Positions 1 to 12,460 of a DNA stretch of 64,000 nt are shown here, in pieces. Location of the stretch: contig OZ024938.1 in the NCBI GenBank assembly GCA_964017235.1, positions 61,681,816 through 61,745,815 of the forward strand. The letters are read 5' to 3'. The position numbers and the translations under genes are program-made. Position 1 is the first letter of the stretch, and each line of letters opens with the position of its first letter. The notes under the pieces were generated by a model. That model saw only the letters and a program-made list of their open reading frames with translations. It was not told where the DNA came from and did not search any database. The stretch comes from Sabellastarte sp. h YS-2021 (Eukaryota > Annelida > Polychaeta > Sabellida > Sabellidae).

Positions 1-2026
1 AACAAGATGGCCGCCACAGACATTTTTTTGACTTTCAGCAAGGATTTTTGGTGGCCCTCTAGAGCAAGGGGTATTATAGGTAGATATCTCAAATTCGCAG
101 GGTATGTTCCTCATTACCAAATTATGACTGGGAATATTTTTGGCCTCATTTTGAAAAACAAGATGGCTGCCACGGGCGTTTCTTTGTCAGTCATAAAAGT
201 GCTTATATCTCCCTTGTTATTGGTCCTAGAGTTTTGGGATATTAAACCAAGCTATAGGAAATCATGGGCTGGGAATCTTATGGTGTGGTCAGATTTGACC
301 TTGGACCCCTCGTTGAAGGTCAAACGAGGATAGCCAAACCTAAAAGTGCTTATAACTCGCTTATTTTTGGTCGTACAAGTTTGGGATGGTAAACCAACCT
401 ATAGGTAATCATGGGCTGAGAATCTTTTGATGTGGTCAGATTTGACCTTGGACCTCTCCTTCAAGGTGAAGTGAGGATAGCCAAACTTAAAAGTGCTTAT
501 AACTCGCTTATTATTGGTTGTACAGGTTTAGGATGATAAACCAACCTATAGGAAATCATGGGCTGGGAATCTTATGGTGTGGTCAGATTTGACCTTGGAC
601 CCCTCCTTCAAGGTCAAACGAGGATAGCCAAACTTAAAGTGCTTAGAACTCGCTTATTATTGGTCCTAGAGGTTTGGGATGGTAAACCAACCTATACCTC
701 GCTTATTATTTGACCTTGGAGCTCTCCATGGTCAAACGAGGATAGCCAAACTTAAAAGTGTTTAGAACTCGCTTATTATTGGTCCTAGAGGTTTGGGTCG
801 GTATATAGGAAATCATGTCCTGGGAATCTTTTGGTGTGGTCATATTTGACCTTGGACCCCTTCTTGAAGGTCGAACGAAGATAGCCAAACCTAAAAGTGC
901 TTATAACTCGCTTAGTATTGGTTGTACTGGTTTGGGATGGTAAACCAACCTGTAGGAAATCATGGGCTGGGAGACTTATGGTGTGGTCAGATTTGACCTT
1001 GGACCCCTCCTTCAAGGTCAAACGAGGATAGTCAAACTTAAAAGTGCTTATAACTCTCTTGTTATTGGTCGTACAGGTTTGGGATGGTAAACCAACCTAT
1101 AGGAAATCATGGGCTGGGAATCTTTTGATGTGGTCTGATTTGACGTTGGACCTCTCCTTCAAGGTGAAATGAGGACAGCCAAACTTAAAGTGCTTAGAAC
1201 TAGAGGTTTGGGATGGTAAACCAACCTATACCTCGCTTATTATTGGTCCTACAGGTTTGGGATGGTAAACCAATTTAAAGGAAATCATAGGTTGGGAATC
1301 TTCTGGTGTGGTCAGATTTGATAGGATAGCATCCGGTGGGTATTATGGATTTCGCTTCGTTACGCCACCGCCGTCGCCGTCGCAGTGTGTAGAGAGATTT
1401 CAACATTACCGCTCTAACGAAAAAATATTATAGCTAGCCTTCTCAAATTTGCAGGATATATTCACAACTATAAAATCTTGCCTGGGAAGATTTTTGGCCT
1501 TATTTTGCAAAAACAAGATGGCCGCCACAGACATTTTTTTGACTTTCAGCAAGGATTTTTGGTGGCCCTCTAGAGCAAGGGGTATTATAGGTAGATATCT
1601 CAAATTCGCAGGGTATGTTCCTCATTACCAAATTATGACTGGGAATATTTTTGGCCTCATTTTGAAAAACAAGATGGCTGCCACGGGCGTTTCTTTGTCA
1701 GTCATAAAAGTGCTTATATCTCCCTTGTTATTGGTCCTAGAGTTTTGGGATATTAAACCAAGCTATAGGAAATCATGGGCTGGGAATCTTATGGTGTGGT
1801 CAGATTTGACCTTGGACCCCTCGTTGAAGGTCAAACGAGGATAGCCAAACCTAAAAGTGCTTATAACTCGCTTATTTTTGGTCGTACAAGTTTGGGATGG
1901 TAAACCAACCTATAGGTAATCATGGGCTGAGAATCTTTTGATGTGGTCAGATTTGACCTTGGACCTCTCCTTCAAGGTGAAGTGAGGATAGCCAAACTTA
2001 AAAGTGCTTATAACTCGCTTATTATT
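1..2026. repeat. 1511-bp direct duplication inside the 146-bp array
   Basis: Bases 1-515 are repeated almost exactly at 1512-2026, beginning 'aacaagatggccgccacaga' in both. The offset of 1511 bp equals about nine 146-bp units plus an end module, so a large block was duplicated rather than single units. The first copy is cut by the window edge. Identity fades where one copy reads 'ttattggttgtacaggttta' and the other 'ttattgatcgtacaggtttg'. Confidence 0.9.
1321..1511 (+). repeat. End module of the satellite-cored element family
   Basis: A non-tandem segment: 'gcatccggtgggtattatgg', a GC-rich 'ccaccgccgtcgccgtcgca' stretch, then 'gtgtagagagatttcaacat' and 'cgctctaacgaaaaaatatt'. Near-identical segments occur at 32490-32640 (same strand), and in reverse at 26100-26175, 36120-36198 and 62585-62655. 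Its recurrence next to different tandem cores suggests an element terminus rather than satellite sequence. Confidence 0.75.
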
Positions 2027-3325
2027 GATCGTACAGGTTTGGGATGGTAAACCAACCTATAGGAAATCATGGGTTGGGAATCTTTTGATGTGGTCTGGTT
2101 GGACCCTGGACCTCTCCTTCAAGGTCAAACGAGGAGAGCCAAGCTTAAAAGTACTTAGAACTCGCTTATTATTGGTCCAAGAGGTTTGGGATGGTAAACC
2201 AACCTATAGGAAATCATGTCCTGGGAATCTTTTGGTGTGGTCATATTTGACCTTGGACCCCTCCTTGAAGGTCGAACGAAGATAGCCAAACCTAAAAGTG
2301 CTTATAACTCGCTTAGTATTGGTTGTACTGGTTTGGGATGGTAAACCAACCTCTAGGAAATCATGGGCTGGGAATCTTTTAGTGTGGTCAGATTTGATCT
2401 TGGACCCTTCCAAGGTCAAATGAGGATAACCAAACTTAAAAGTGCTTTTACTCGTTTATTGTTGGTCCTAGAGGGTTGGGATGGTAAACCAACCTATGGG
2501 AAATCATGGGCTGGGAATCTTTTGGTGTGGTCATATTTGACTTTGGATCCCTCCTTCAAGGTCAAGCGAGGATAGCTAAACTTAAAAGTGCTTATAGCTC
2601 GCTTACTTTTGGTCCTAGAGGTTTGGGATGGTGAACCAACCTATAGAAAATCATGGGCTGGGAATCTTCTGGTGTGGTCAGATTTGACCATGGCTCCCTC
2701 CTTCAAGGTCAAACAAGGATAGCCAAACTTAAAAGTACTTATAACTTGCTTATTATTGGTCGTACAGGTTTGTGATGGTAAACCAACCTATAGGAAATCA
2801 TGGGCTGAGAATATTTTGGTGTGGCCATATTTGACCTTGGGTGCCTCCTTCAAGGTGAAACGAGGATAACCAAACCTAAAAGTGCTTATAAATGCTTATT
2901 ATTGGTCCTAGAGGTTTGCAAAATGAAACCAACCTATAGGAAATCATGGGCTAGGAATCTTTTGATGTGTTCAGATTTGACCTTGGGCCCCTCCTTCAAG
3001 GTCAAATGAGGATACCTAAACTTAGAAGTGCTTATAGCTCGCTTATTATTGGTCGTACAGGTTTGTAATTAGAAACCAACCTATAGGAAATCATGGGCTA
3101 GGAATCTTTTGATGTGGTCAGATTTGACCTTGGGTCCCTCCTTCAAGGTCAAACGACAATAGCCAAACTTAAAAGTGCTGATAACTGGCTTATTATTGGT
3201 CCTAGAGGTTTTCCATAAGAAACCAACTTATAGGAGGCCATGGGCTGGAAATCCTCTGATGTTTTCAGATTTGACCTTTGGGTCCATTCTTCAAGGTCAA
3301 ATAATGGTTCACTGGCTTTGGTGAA

Positions 3326-3800
3326 AGTCTAGGTCTAGTTGAAAAGTGTATTTAACTTGAATTTTTGTGATATTTCAGTTAATTGAGAAATGAAGAATAT
3401 ATTTAAGTGTGAAAAGTAAGTCTATAAACAATGACTTGACTTTTATGTGAAATGATTGTCATTTCAATCCATGGACTACAGCCAGAGCTCATTGTCCAAT
3501 GTCCACGTTAATATTGGATAAGGCAACTAAATGCCTCTCCTCTCACAAAGCCAAGGAAACATCCACTCAGCCATGCAGAAAGTACGACTCTACCAGAACA
3601 AGAACTTCAAAAATCATTACAACAAACTTTATGAACTATGAAGATAAACAAATTATAGTAGGGTTTAAAAGAGGCCTATCACAACCCTCGGACATTCGCA
3701 TGCAGCTATCAATAATCCTATTTGAATTCAGGGAGAGTTAACAGTATTAAAAGCAAGTTCTAGAACAAATAAAACAAATGGTCCAAAAGGTATAATCTGG
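3326..3800. other. No gene recognised
   Basis: AT-rich sequence. An 80-codon open frame on the plus strand (3499-3741) has no recognisable motif, and no splice-site context makes it convincing. I see no repeats or RNA genes here. Confidence 0.5.
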
Positions 3801-4922
3801 GTCTACAGAGCTACAATTTTCCCTAAAGAAAAATCACATATACAAGTTATATCAACTACAGTTTGAGTCTGGTCAGATTTGCCACTTCCAAGTTATAAGG
3901 CAAAATAAGTGAAAAATGCACAGAAAAGTACTCCGGGTAAATTCTTCAATCGCCTCATATACAGGTTAAATGTCTACTTAAACCCTGACATTTGTACATG
4001 TAAAAAAAACAAACATATTTATATATTCCCAGGTGAGATTTCAGCTCTATTGGTCACAGTTTGACAGATACAGGGCTTAAAAGTGGCAAAAGTCAATAAA
4101 TTGGGACTCTGTGAGCATTTTGGATACCTTAATGTGACTTTAAAATTACAGCTACAGTCTTCAAACTTCCCCAAAACAAAGATTGCATGTAGAAGTTATA
4201 TCTAATACAGTTTGAAATTTGTCAGACTTAACATTTCCAAGTTAAAGGGCAAATTATGCTAAAAATGTTAAAAAGGGTCTCTCCGGTGGATGTTTATGGT
4301 CCTCACAGCCAGTTTAAGTGTCTATTTAAAGCCTTACTTTTTGGCACATGTAAAAAGAACATATTAAATATTCCCAGATGAGCTCTATCAGTGATTTAGT
4401 TTGAGAGCTATAGGGCTAAAAGTGGCAAAAAGTTCATAAAATTGGGTCTCTCTGGGCATTTTAGAGACCTTAAGGTGGTCTTTAAATTAAAGCTACAGAC
4501 CACGCATTTCCAAGTTACAAGGCAAAATGTAGAAAAAATTCAGTAGGGTCTTTATGGGCTTCACACAATTTTAACCTTAACATAAAGTCTTGATTTTTGG
4601 CATATATAAGAAGAATATATTGTGTTCCCAGGTAAAATTTGAGCCAGATGAGTCACAGTTTTTGACCTAGAAGGCATAAAAAGGCCAAAAGTCAAATTTC
4701 TAGCCTTAAGGGGCCATAACTTCTTTATTATTGGGAGTTTAAGGTCACGTTAAAAACAGATTCCTCTCCTGACCCATATTCATATGCGTGCCAAGTCTGA
4801 ATGACATCGGTGAAAGCATTTTTGAGTTATCGCGTACACAAGTCAAAACATACGACGGCAGCGTAATGGAGGTGAAACCAGTAAATAACGACTTTCGTCT
4901 GAGGATTATAATTGTAGAATAT
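3801..4922 (+). mobile_element. Element with ~270-350-bp internal repeats and a terminal hairpin-like end
   Basis: Three diverged units are anchored by 'ccaagttataaggcaaaata' near 3888, 'ccaagttaaagggcaaatta' near 4239 and 'ccaagttacaaggcaaaatg' near 4512. The 3' side reads 'gagttatcgcgtacacaagt', a short GC-rich stretch, then 'aacgactttcgtctgaggat' close to 4890-4915. The same end, better preserved, closes the related element at 6721-8966. No coding capacity is seen, so this is probably a non-autonomous element. Confidence 0.7.
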
Positions 4923-5034
4923 TAGTAGAATATTGCAATAAATATATAATGTAAATTCAGAATTACAATACTCCAGGTTATATTCATACAAAGTGGTAAG
5001 TAAGTATTCAAAAAAAAAAGGTTAGAGTTTACAT

Positions 5035-5460
5035 TAGGCATATTCCACAGCCGTGATCTGTAGAATCCAGATTTGAGGGATCAACAGATCAGGTCAAAGG
5101 AACCTGATCTGACTGATCCGGATCATGATCTGAGTGATCTCATGAAAAGGTGGATTCGAGAGATCAGATCTGTGAGATATCCCACAATTCTTTGCAAAAG
5201 ATGGCGGAAAACACAAAGTTTGAAATTTTCATTTATAATTTTAATTGTTGATAAAAAAGTAATTCCAAAGATGAAAAAGTATTAAGTAATTCCAAAGATA
5301 AAAAACTAATTCCAAAGATGCAAAGCATGCCATTTCTGTTGCCATCTTGGATTATCATTTCTGCAATTTTTGCATTTCACAGATTCTACTGATCTGAAGG
5401 ATCTCGACCTCGATCTGGATCACAAAGATCACACAGATCTCAAGTTGTGGAATATGCCTA
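5035..5460. mobile_element. MITE with 13-bp TIRs, TA duplication and GATC-rich ends
   Basis: The inverted repeats 'ggcatattccaca' (5037-5049) and 'tgtggaatatgcc' (5446-5458) are perfect and flanked by TA (5035-5036 and 5459-5460), as in mariner-type insertions. The two ends hold 16 GATC tetramers in roughly 210 bp, while the AT-rich centre has none that I can see. No transposase is encoded. The subterminal GATC clusters could be transposase-binding repeats (inference). Confidence 0.85.
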
Positions 5461-6720
5461 ATATTCATGTCATGCATTAATCTTCATAACTGTTTTGATA
5501 CATATGCACATTGACACATTCACTAATCATTTAAGCAGAAACACTTCAGGGTCAGGAATATGTTTTAAAACTAGCATTTCCTGTCACTTTTGGTAAATTC
5601 ATTTCAAAACCTTACAAATTTTATGCAGTTTTAAACCTCAAATTCTTGAATTTAACAGTGAAAGTAAATACCTAAAAGTGTCGATTTAATTGTGTGGAAA
5701 CACATATGACATGCCAACCTTTCTTACAGCATCCTTAATACTACGTAATTACACTGTAGTGTAATTATAAAGTCAGGGATTTCACTCTATATTATCACTA
5801 TTTCATGTGATTTGTCCTTCCGCTTTTGGATGTGGAAACATTAAACATCCTGAGCTAACAAAATATGTTAAGACAGATGCAAATAGATTAAATAACTAGA
5901 TTGGGCGAACTCGGCGCCAACATATCCCCAGACAGGTCATCACTCACGCCACAGGTTTTGATCAGGAATTTTTTAAAACATAATTGCCCATTATTATATG
6001 AACTTCAGCACATCAATCTACTCTGTTTATATCTTCCCAAGGAAGATGGTGTATCCCCAGGCGCCGAATACATAACTCAAATTATATTTTCAATCTTCCT
6101 GCAATGATAACTCTAAACCTATTTTCAAAGTATTTAAATGATTGATGATTGAATGTCCATTCTAAAATAATAATCCCAAAAGAGCATATCTGTTTCTATA
6201 TTTGTTGACAAAATATTATTTTTAACTCAACTCATCATACTTTTCAATCTTCCTTCAAAGTATTTAAATGATTGATGATTCAATGTCCATTCTAAAATTC
6301 ATAATCCCAAAAGCGCATATCTGTTTCTATATTTGTTCACAAATAAAATATTATTTAAAAAAAAATTATTTATATTATTATTTTATTATATTATTTTTAG
6401 AATTTGCAAATTGTTTTCAGTTATTCATTTCCTCTATACCTATATATGTGGTCCATATATATGCAACCTAAATATTTGACACAATCTCAGTTCTGACTCC
6501 CCTTTGTGTTATATGTAATGAAGCCCACCACCTCCCACCCCCACCCCTCTCCCTTCTCCACACCTCTCTCACTATTACACAAGATCTGCAACCCCATTGA
6601 GTTCTTTGTTTCTCATCTGATATCATTAAATACCTTTGTTTATTTAGTGTCACTCAATATAGCTGGAGGTCCAAGAGGGACTGGGCTAGTTGAGGGTTAA
6701 AAATCCCCTAGTTTTACTAC
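5461..6720. other. AT-rich DNA with a short 130-bp direct repeat
   Basis: No gene recognised. A direct repeat begins 'tcaaagtatttaaatgattg' at 6125 and again at 6255, about 105 bp per copy. Poly-pyrimidine text at 6530-6570 and A/T runs at 6355-6400 are simple sequence. A short open frame at 5901-6107 has no recognised motif. Confidence 0.55.
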
Positions 6721-8966
6721 ATAAGGATATAATTTTATTAATATTGGGACTTAAAGCTCACTTAATCTGTCCATTTTGTCTACTTGAATATGTTTAACCA
6801 GTTTCATTTTAAAAAGTTAAAAACTCAGCAAGCAGAGGTATAACACACAAAAATAAGTTCTTAAAAGACTAAGATAGCCATAACATTATTAATATTCAAA
6901 ATTTAAATAGACAGGCATTTCCTTTTAAAAATTCAAAGATTTCAGCTCTATAACCCACATAGTTTGACAGTTACTGGGCTTTAAAGTGGCATAATGTCCA
7001 TAAATTGGGTTTCTGTGGGCATTTTACAATTGTTAAAGAGACCTTAGCAATTAAACTACAGATCTGAAACTTTTTGGGGGACATACATAACAAAAAAAAT
7101 TTTTTGTAATACAGTTTAAGACTTGTCACACGAAGCATTTCCAAATAACAGGGCAAAATACGGAACAAATGTCAAAAAAGGCACTTGGGCGAGTGTCTAT
7201 GGCCCTCATACACAGGTTAAATGTCTACTAAAAACCTTGATTTTCGACATATGTAAAAAGGACATAATAATGCATTCCCAGATGGGATTTCAGCTCCATC
7301 AATGACATAGTTTAACAGTCACAGGGCTTAAAGGTGGTAAAAAGTCCAAATATTGGGTCTCTGTGGGCCTTTTAGAGATCTCGATGTGCCTTTCAAATTA
7401 AAGCTTCAGACTTAAAATTTGTTACATACTAAGATTACACATAGAATATGTATCTAATAAAGTTTGAAACTTCTCAGACTTACCATTTCCAAGTTACAGA
7501 GCAAAATATGTGAAAAATGTCTTAAAAGGGTCACTCAGGTGGGTGTTTAAGGTCCTCATACACAGGTTAAATGTCTACTTGAAGCCTTGATTTTTGGCAC
7601 ATGTAAAAAGAACATAATAATGTATTCCCAGATGAGATTTCAGCTCCATCAGTCACATAGTTTAACAGTCACAGGCCTTAAAATTGGCAAAAAGTCCAAA
7701 TACTGGGTCTTTATGGGGCCTTCTAGAGACCTAAATGTGGCCTTCAAATTAAAGCTTCAGACTTAAAATTTGTGACATACTAAGATTACACATAGAATAT
7801 GCATCTAATACAGTTTGAAACTTCTTAGACTTACCATTTCCAAGTTACAGGGCAAAATATGTGAAAAATGTCTAAAAATGGTCACTCGGGTGGGGATTTA
7901 TGGTCCTCATACACAGGTTAAATGTCTTCTTAAAGCCTTAATTTTTGGCACATATAAAAATAACATACTAATATCTTCCCAGATAGGATTTGAGCTCTAT
8001 CAGTCACATAGTTTGACAGTCACAGGGCTTAAAAGTAGCAAAAAGTCCAAATATTGGGTCTTTGGGAGCCTTTTAGAGACCTCAATTTGACCTTCAAAAT
8101 TAAAGCTTCAGACTTAAAATCTGTTACATACTAAGATTACACACAGAATATATATCTAATACAGTTTGAAACTTCTCAGACTTACCATTTCCAAGTTACA
8201 GGGAAACAGACGTGAAAAATGTCTTATAAGGGTCACTCGGGTGGGTGTTTATGGTCCTGATACACAGGTTAACTGTCTATTAAAGGCCTAAATGTTGGGG
8301 CACATATAAGAAAACACATAGATATATTCCCAGATGATATTTAACTTAGATGAGAGACATAGTTTGAAAGCTACAGTGCTTGAAAGTGGCAAAAAGTGCA
8401 TAAATTGGGTCTCTGTGGGCACTTTTGAGACCTTAAGTCGACCCCTTTGGGTAAACCTACAGCCCTAAAATTTTCTACAGACAAGGATTACATATCAAAG
8501 TTATACCTAGCGCAGTTTGAGACTCATCAGAATTACCACTTCCAAATTATAGGGCAAAATATGTGAAAAGTATAGCAAAAAATCCCTAAGTGGGGGTATT
8601 TATGGGCCTCAAACACAATTTTCTCCTCAACTTAAAGTCGTGATTTTCGGCACATGTACTAAGAACATATTAATGTGTTGTCAGGTAAAATTTCAGCCAG
8701 CTGAGCATCATAGTTTGTGACCTACAGGGCTCTAAGTGGCCAAAAGTCCAATTTCTGACCTTAAGGTGGCCATAAGTTCTTTTTTACTGGGACTTTAAGG
8801 TCACCTTAAAATAGGGATCTTCCTTTGGGCACCCTTAACATGTGTACCAAGTTTGAAAAAAAAATATTAATTTGTTTTTGAGTTATCGCGTCCACAAGCG
8901 GCGGCGGCGGCGGCGCGACGGACCTGAATCCAATATATCCCCGACTTTCGTCTGGGGATATAATTA
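6721..8966 (+). mobile_element. Element with ~350-bp tandem core and 3' hairpin
   Basis: Five units are anchored by the 'ccaagttacagggcaaaata' type sequence near 7140, 7490, 7840, 8190 and 8538, so the period is about 350 bp. The 3' end carries 'gagttatcgcgtccacaagc', a GGC-repeat stretch at 8898-8920, and the hairpin 'atatccccgactttcgtctggggatat' form at about 8936-8962 (arms atatcccc and ggggatat). It is the same family as 3801-4922. No protein is encoded. A hairpin close to the 3' end is a Helitron/Helentron trait, but I see no Rep/helicase here. Confidence 0.78.
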
Positions 8967-9110
8967 AACAAACCTTATTTTTAGTCCCAGATAAGTTGTA
9001 TACATGAAACTCTTATACAGGAAATCAAAGGCTGTGAATCTTTTGAAATGTCAGAATTAACATAGGATCTCTTGTTCATGGTCAAATAATGCACATTTTC
9101 ATTGTAGGTT
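8967..9110 (+). repeat. Degenerate single copy of the 146-bp unit
   Basis: The phrases 'ggaaatcaaaggctgtgaat' and 'ggtcaaataatg' line up with the 146-bp unit at 1-3325, with many substitutions. It directly follows the hairpin end of the preceding element. Confidence 0.6.
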
Positions 9111-10048
9111 TTGGTATAATTACAAGCCACTTCAAATGTGGGGTTTGACTATAAACAGAGTAAATATATGTATGAATTAAAACAGACACACTAAAGTTCC
9201 AAAAGTTAAATAAAAATACACTCAACTTCCAAATCAACAGTTAAATAGTTGAATGACAATAGAGAAGGTTTATAAAAGAAAAACCAACCAATATTTCCTT
9301 CATAAATCAGTAGTTTCATTAAAGTTAAAAGTTGAAAGGTCAAAGTACATTTAAAATCACTCACTTTTCTGTCAAATGCAATGCTACAAATAATCATGCT
9401 AATGTGTTTGTGCCCTGTGCCTTCCAGATTTTCACACATCTCAAAAAGCCACACAGAGGAGTTTATGTTGGATTTTGCTCTTGATCATTTAAATGAAAAA
9501 AGATGTTATATGTATACATAAATAAAATGCCTTCAGTACTTGTGCCTTAACTCTGTCATGTGGGTAATAATGTGTACCTCAGCAGTCAATGGTGTTTGTT
9601 CATATTTCTAGATAACAGCTCCAAATGCATTGAAATTAATAAGATTTAGTTCCTGGACAGAAAATTTTTCCCTTTTACTGTCAAAACAGATATTACCCGG
9701 TAATTTGTGATCAATGAGTTCTCTTGCTCCTCTAACAATTGAGAGAACTTAGATGGAATTTTGTGGACTACTGAACGTCAACCGATCAGCACAAGAAAAT
9801 TTCATCACTTGATTATTGGATTAACTTGGGGATTACCTTTTGTCAATAAAGTTTTACTGAACACTGGAGATGCATGGACTAGTAAATAGTCATCCAAGAC
9901 AGTAAAAAGACGATATTTACCTGTTGGTAGGACTAAACCGTGGACATTTGCTTTCTAAGTATCCAACCCTCAAAGGAAGAAAAAAGCAGTGGATGCACAG
10001 ACAGATATTATGATATAGCAGCAGCAAGAAGCACACTCAGAGAGTGCA
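9111..10048. other. No gene recognised
   Basis: AT-rich sequence without convincing open frames or repeats. An 82-codon minus-strand frame (9206-9454) shows no recognisable domain. Confidence 0.5.
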
Positions 10049-10293
10049 TACCTCCGCCAAAGTGCAATACATCCAATATTGTATCCTTTAAAAATTCCTG
10101 AATCCAGACTGAGATCCAGATCACCACCAAAATCTAATCACCTGTTCCTCGTGCCGTTGTCAACAATTTTTTCCTTTTAAAAAAAAAATTTCATGAAAAT
10201 CCATTCATAACTTTGAGAAGTTATTTTGCAATCACACAGCAAACAAGCAGACAAACCCACCTGGCCAAGTACATAATCCCTTTGGGGGAGGTA
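10049..10293. mobile_element. Short TIR element ('tacctccgcc' ends)
   Basis: The segment begins 'tacctccgcc' (10049-10058) and ends 'gggggaggta' (up to 10293), imperfect inverted ends. The interior has 'ctgaatccagactgagatcc' and a run of A near 10180. Related fragments with 'ctccaccaaggaggta' occur near 32330 and 'tagatccctgtaaattttga' near 36670. It has no coding capacity; the class is uncertain. Confidence 0.6.
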
Positions 10294-12096
10294 AATATCA
10301 TCCGCTAAATGTATGTGTATGTAAATATTATTCCACCTAAGTAAATGGTATAAAAAATGTAGAGTCTGAATACATTTATATTAAAACAAAGGTTTTGTGC
10401 TTTGTATTGGGATTGATGATTAAATATTCAATTGTGAATGCTGAAATTAACTCACCAATTTTAACAACGACTGACTATGGTTACAATATACACTGGTAAA
10501 TCAAGAGATGTAATAAAATATTTACAGTTTACATTCAAAGCTATTTCTAAAGAATGCCCTGAGTAAACATAAATACTGTGTAGAAGGTTAACTATTAATA
10601 CATAAAAATACTTAGTTCTTAGACTGAGATCTCTTATGTGGTAATTCATTTCTAACAATAATCACTACAGTAATTACAACATGTATCATTTGCATACACA
10701 TTAATAAATAAAAAAACAATAAATAACACAATAAATAAGACTTATTGATAGAAGTAATTAACTGTTCAAAAATTGCATGGAGTTCTACTAGACTGTTACT
10801 ATGTGTACTTCAGTTTCACTGATATTGCAAAAAAATATACAAGCAAATATAACTTTACTCTGAAACAATGATGGTTTCTTCTTTTTAAACATTTTAAGTT
10901 ATGCATGTAATACCTGCTCAATTAACCACTGTGATGAAATATAGCAGTAATGAGAAATTTTGAAGTAAAACTAAATAAAGATTAATCTCTTTTAATATGT
11001 GAAATTCAATTGTGTATGAAATTCCCACGGTTGAAACTCCCTTGGGACTAGTAGTCTTGTCAATTTTGGTCAGTTTGGAAAACTTTTAAACCAAGTTAAA
11101 TGTACTTTCTGTGACTGTAGGAGTTTCCACACTATAGCTAGTGCACATTTCCGAAAGGTTTTTCAGAGGTAAACTAATGATTTATTCCAGCAGTGGCTGA
11201 TAAATGTGTATCAATGTATGTGCACAGACCAGTGTACAAACTACAAACAAGTCATTGACAACTTGTCAGCAGCAAAATCGGTAAACACTTGTCAATTTAG
11301 AATGAAATTGATATATCAACCAACAAAATTGTGTCTGATATTGTTTGGCAGGATAAAATTCCTGATTACTGTTAATAGAGATGCTTAGCAATACCCGAAT
11401 ATATGTTAAACAGTAGGGTTATGTATTACTTGATGCACAGAATTAGCAAAAGAGCATTTCTTTTAATCTCTCAGTTTTCTCAATACATAAAAGAAATTTG
11501 CCTAAAATAATCAATATCTGTAACTTTTCAAAGTCACAAGATCCATTTTGTTAATATTATCGTTAAAAAAAAAAGAGGTCCCACTACAGAATAAAATAAT
11601 GTTAAACATAAAAATGACCACGACCACAACAACCTAACAAAGAAATGAATGTGACAACAAAACAGTGTGAAACAAAGGAAGATTAAAATATAATATTAGT
11701 GCTGGAATCACATACTGATCTGTTAATATCGATCATGGTTCTGAGCTTCAATATCGACATTAAATTATCAATTTCAATATCATTTCAAGAAAATACCTCA
11801 ACAAAGTTCTGGAATGATTAAATAACATTAAACCCCTTAAGTTACATCTTGTATTGTTTATTTATGAAATATAGTTTGAAGGTATGATTGCAATACTTTC
11901 CAATGTTATGATGATGTTTGTATATAGTACAAATAATGATATTTGTGAACCGATGAATCAATCTTTCAACATTGATCAATATGAAAAGACAAACTGAAAT
12001 CTAATATTAATATCTCAATTCAGTACCAAAGAAAAGGTCACACCAATGCTCAAAGAGTTGTAGGGATTGTACTCAAATATGTGGAGTCCTCAGAAT
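10294..12096. other. No gene recognised
   Basis: AT-rich DNA with only short open frames, none with a recognisable motif or with splice sites that I could chain into a gene. Confidence 0.5.
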
Positions 12097-12460
12097 TCCA
12101 TCTGTATTAAATGAAGTGAGCAAAAAGGAGAAATTTAGCGATTTAAAGTTTGAAGAATATTTGAAACAAGTTCACTTCTAGTGTGATTCAAGGCAGGTGT
12201 TACTTGTGCTTCCATTTCCATCTGTATTGAAAGAGGTGTACAAAAAGGAGAAATTTAGTGATTTAAAGTTTGAAGAATATTTGAAACAAATTCCCCTCCA
12301 GTGTAATTCAAGGCAGGTGTTACTTCTGCTTCCATTTCCATCTGTATTGAAAGAGGTGCACAAAAAGGAGAAATTTAGTGATTTAAAGTTTGAAGAATAT
12401 TTGAAACAAGTTCATTTCTAGTGTGATTCAAGGCGGGTGTTACTTCTGCTTCCTGCGTTA
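12097..12460 (+). repeat. Three copies of a 120-bp tandem repeat with a partly open 40-codon frame
   Basis: Copies start with 'ttccatctgtatt' at 12097, 12217 and 12337, an exact 120-bp spacing. Because 120 is a multiple of three, one plus-strand frame runs through two units as a 40-residue repeat with a charged core (KKEKFSDLKFEEYLKQ). Copies 1 and 3 have a TAG just after that core; copy 2 does not. 'cctcag' just before copy 1 could be a splice acceptor, but I found no donor or neighbouring exons. It may be an exon array of an unknown gene or a satellite that happens to stay open. Confidence 0.8.

Larger units (their letters stand above)
1..3325. repeat. Tandem array of ~146-bp units, cut by the window's left edge
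   Basis: About 20 diverged copies of a unit recognisable by 'ttgggatggtaaaccaacc', 'ggaaatcatgggctgggaat' and 'tttgaccttggacc'. Successive 'accttggac' anchors at 299, 445 and 592 give a spacing of 146-147 bp. Each unit carries an inverted pair, TGACCTT then TCAAGGTCA about 10 bp later. The same unit recurs at 32.9-33.15 kb, 34.4-35.9 kb (reverse), 49.9-50.5 kb (reverse), 23.6-23.8 kb and 61.0-61.2 kb. Short open frames inside it are by-products of the repeat. The array ends at 3300-3325 with 'ggttcactggctttggtga', a sequence also found in reverse at about 34436. Confidence 0.93.

Noticed and set aside
7..333. 108-codon frame (repeated as 131 codons at 1449-1844)
   Set aside because: It lies wholly within the 146-bp repeat and its end module and recurs because the block is duplicated. 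No domain, no splice context.
8898..8920. CpG-island promoter at the GGC repeat
   Set aside because: The GC-rich stretch is short and recurs at the 3' ends of several repeat elements, so it is better explained as element terminus.
12197..12421. A confident protein-coding call for the 120-bp repeat
   Set aside because: Two of three units have an in-frame stop and no exon borders could be assigned, so it is reported only as a repeat and a question.
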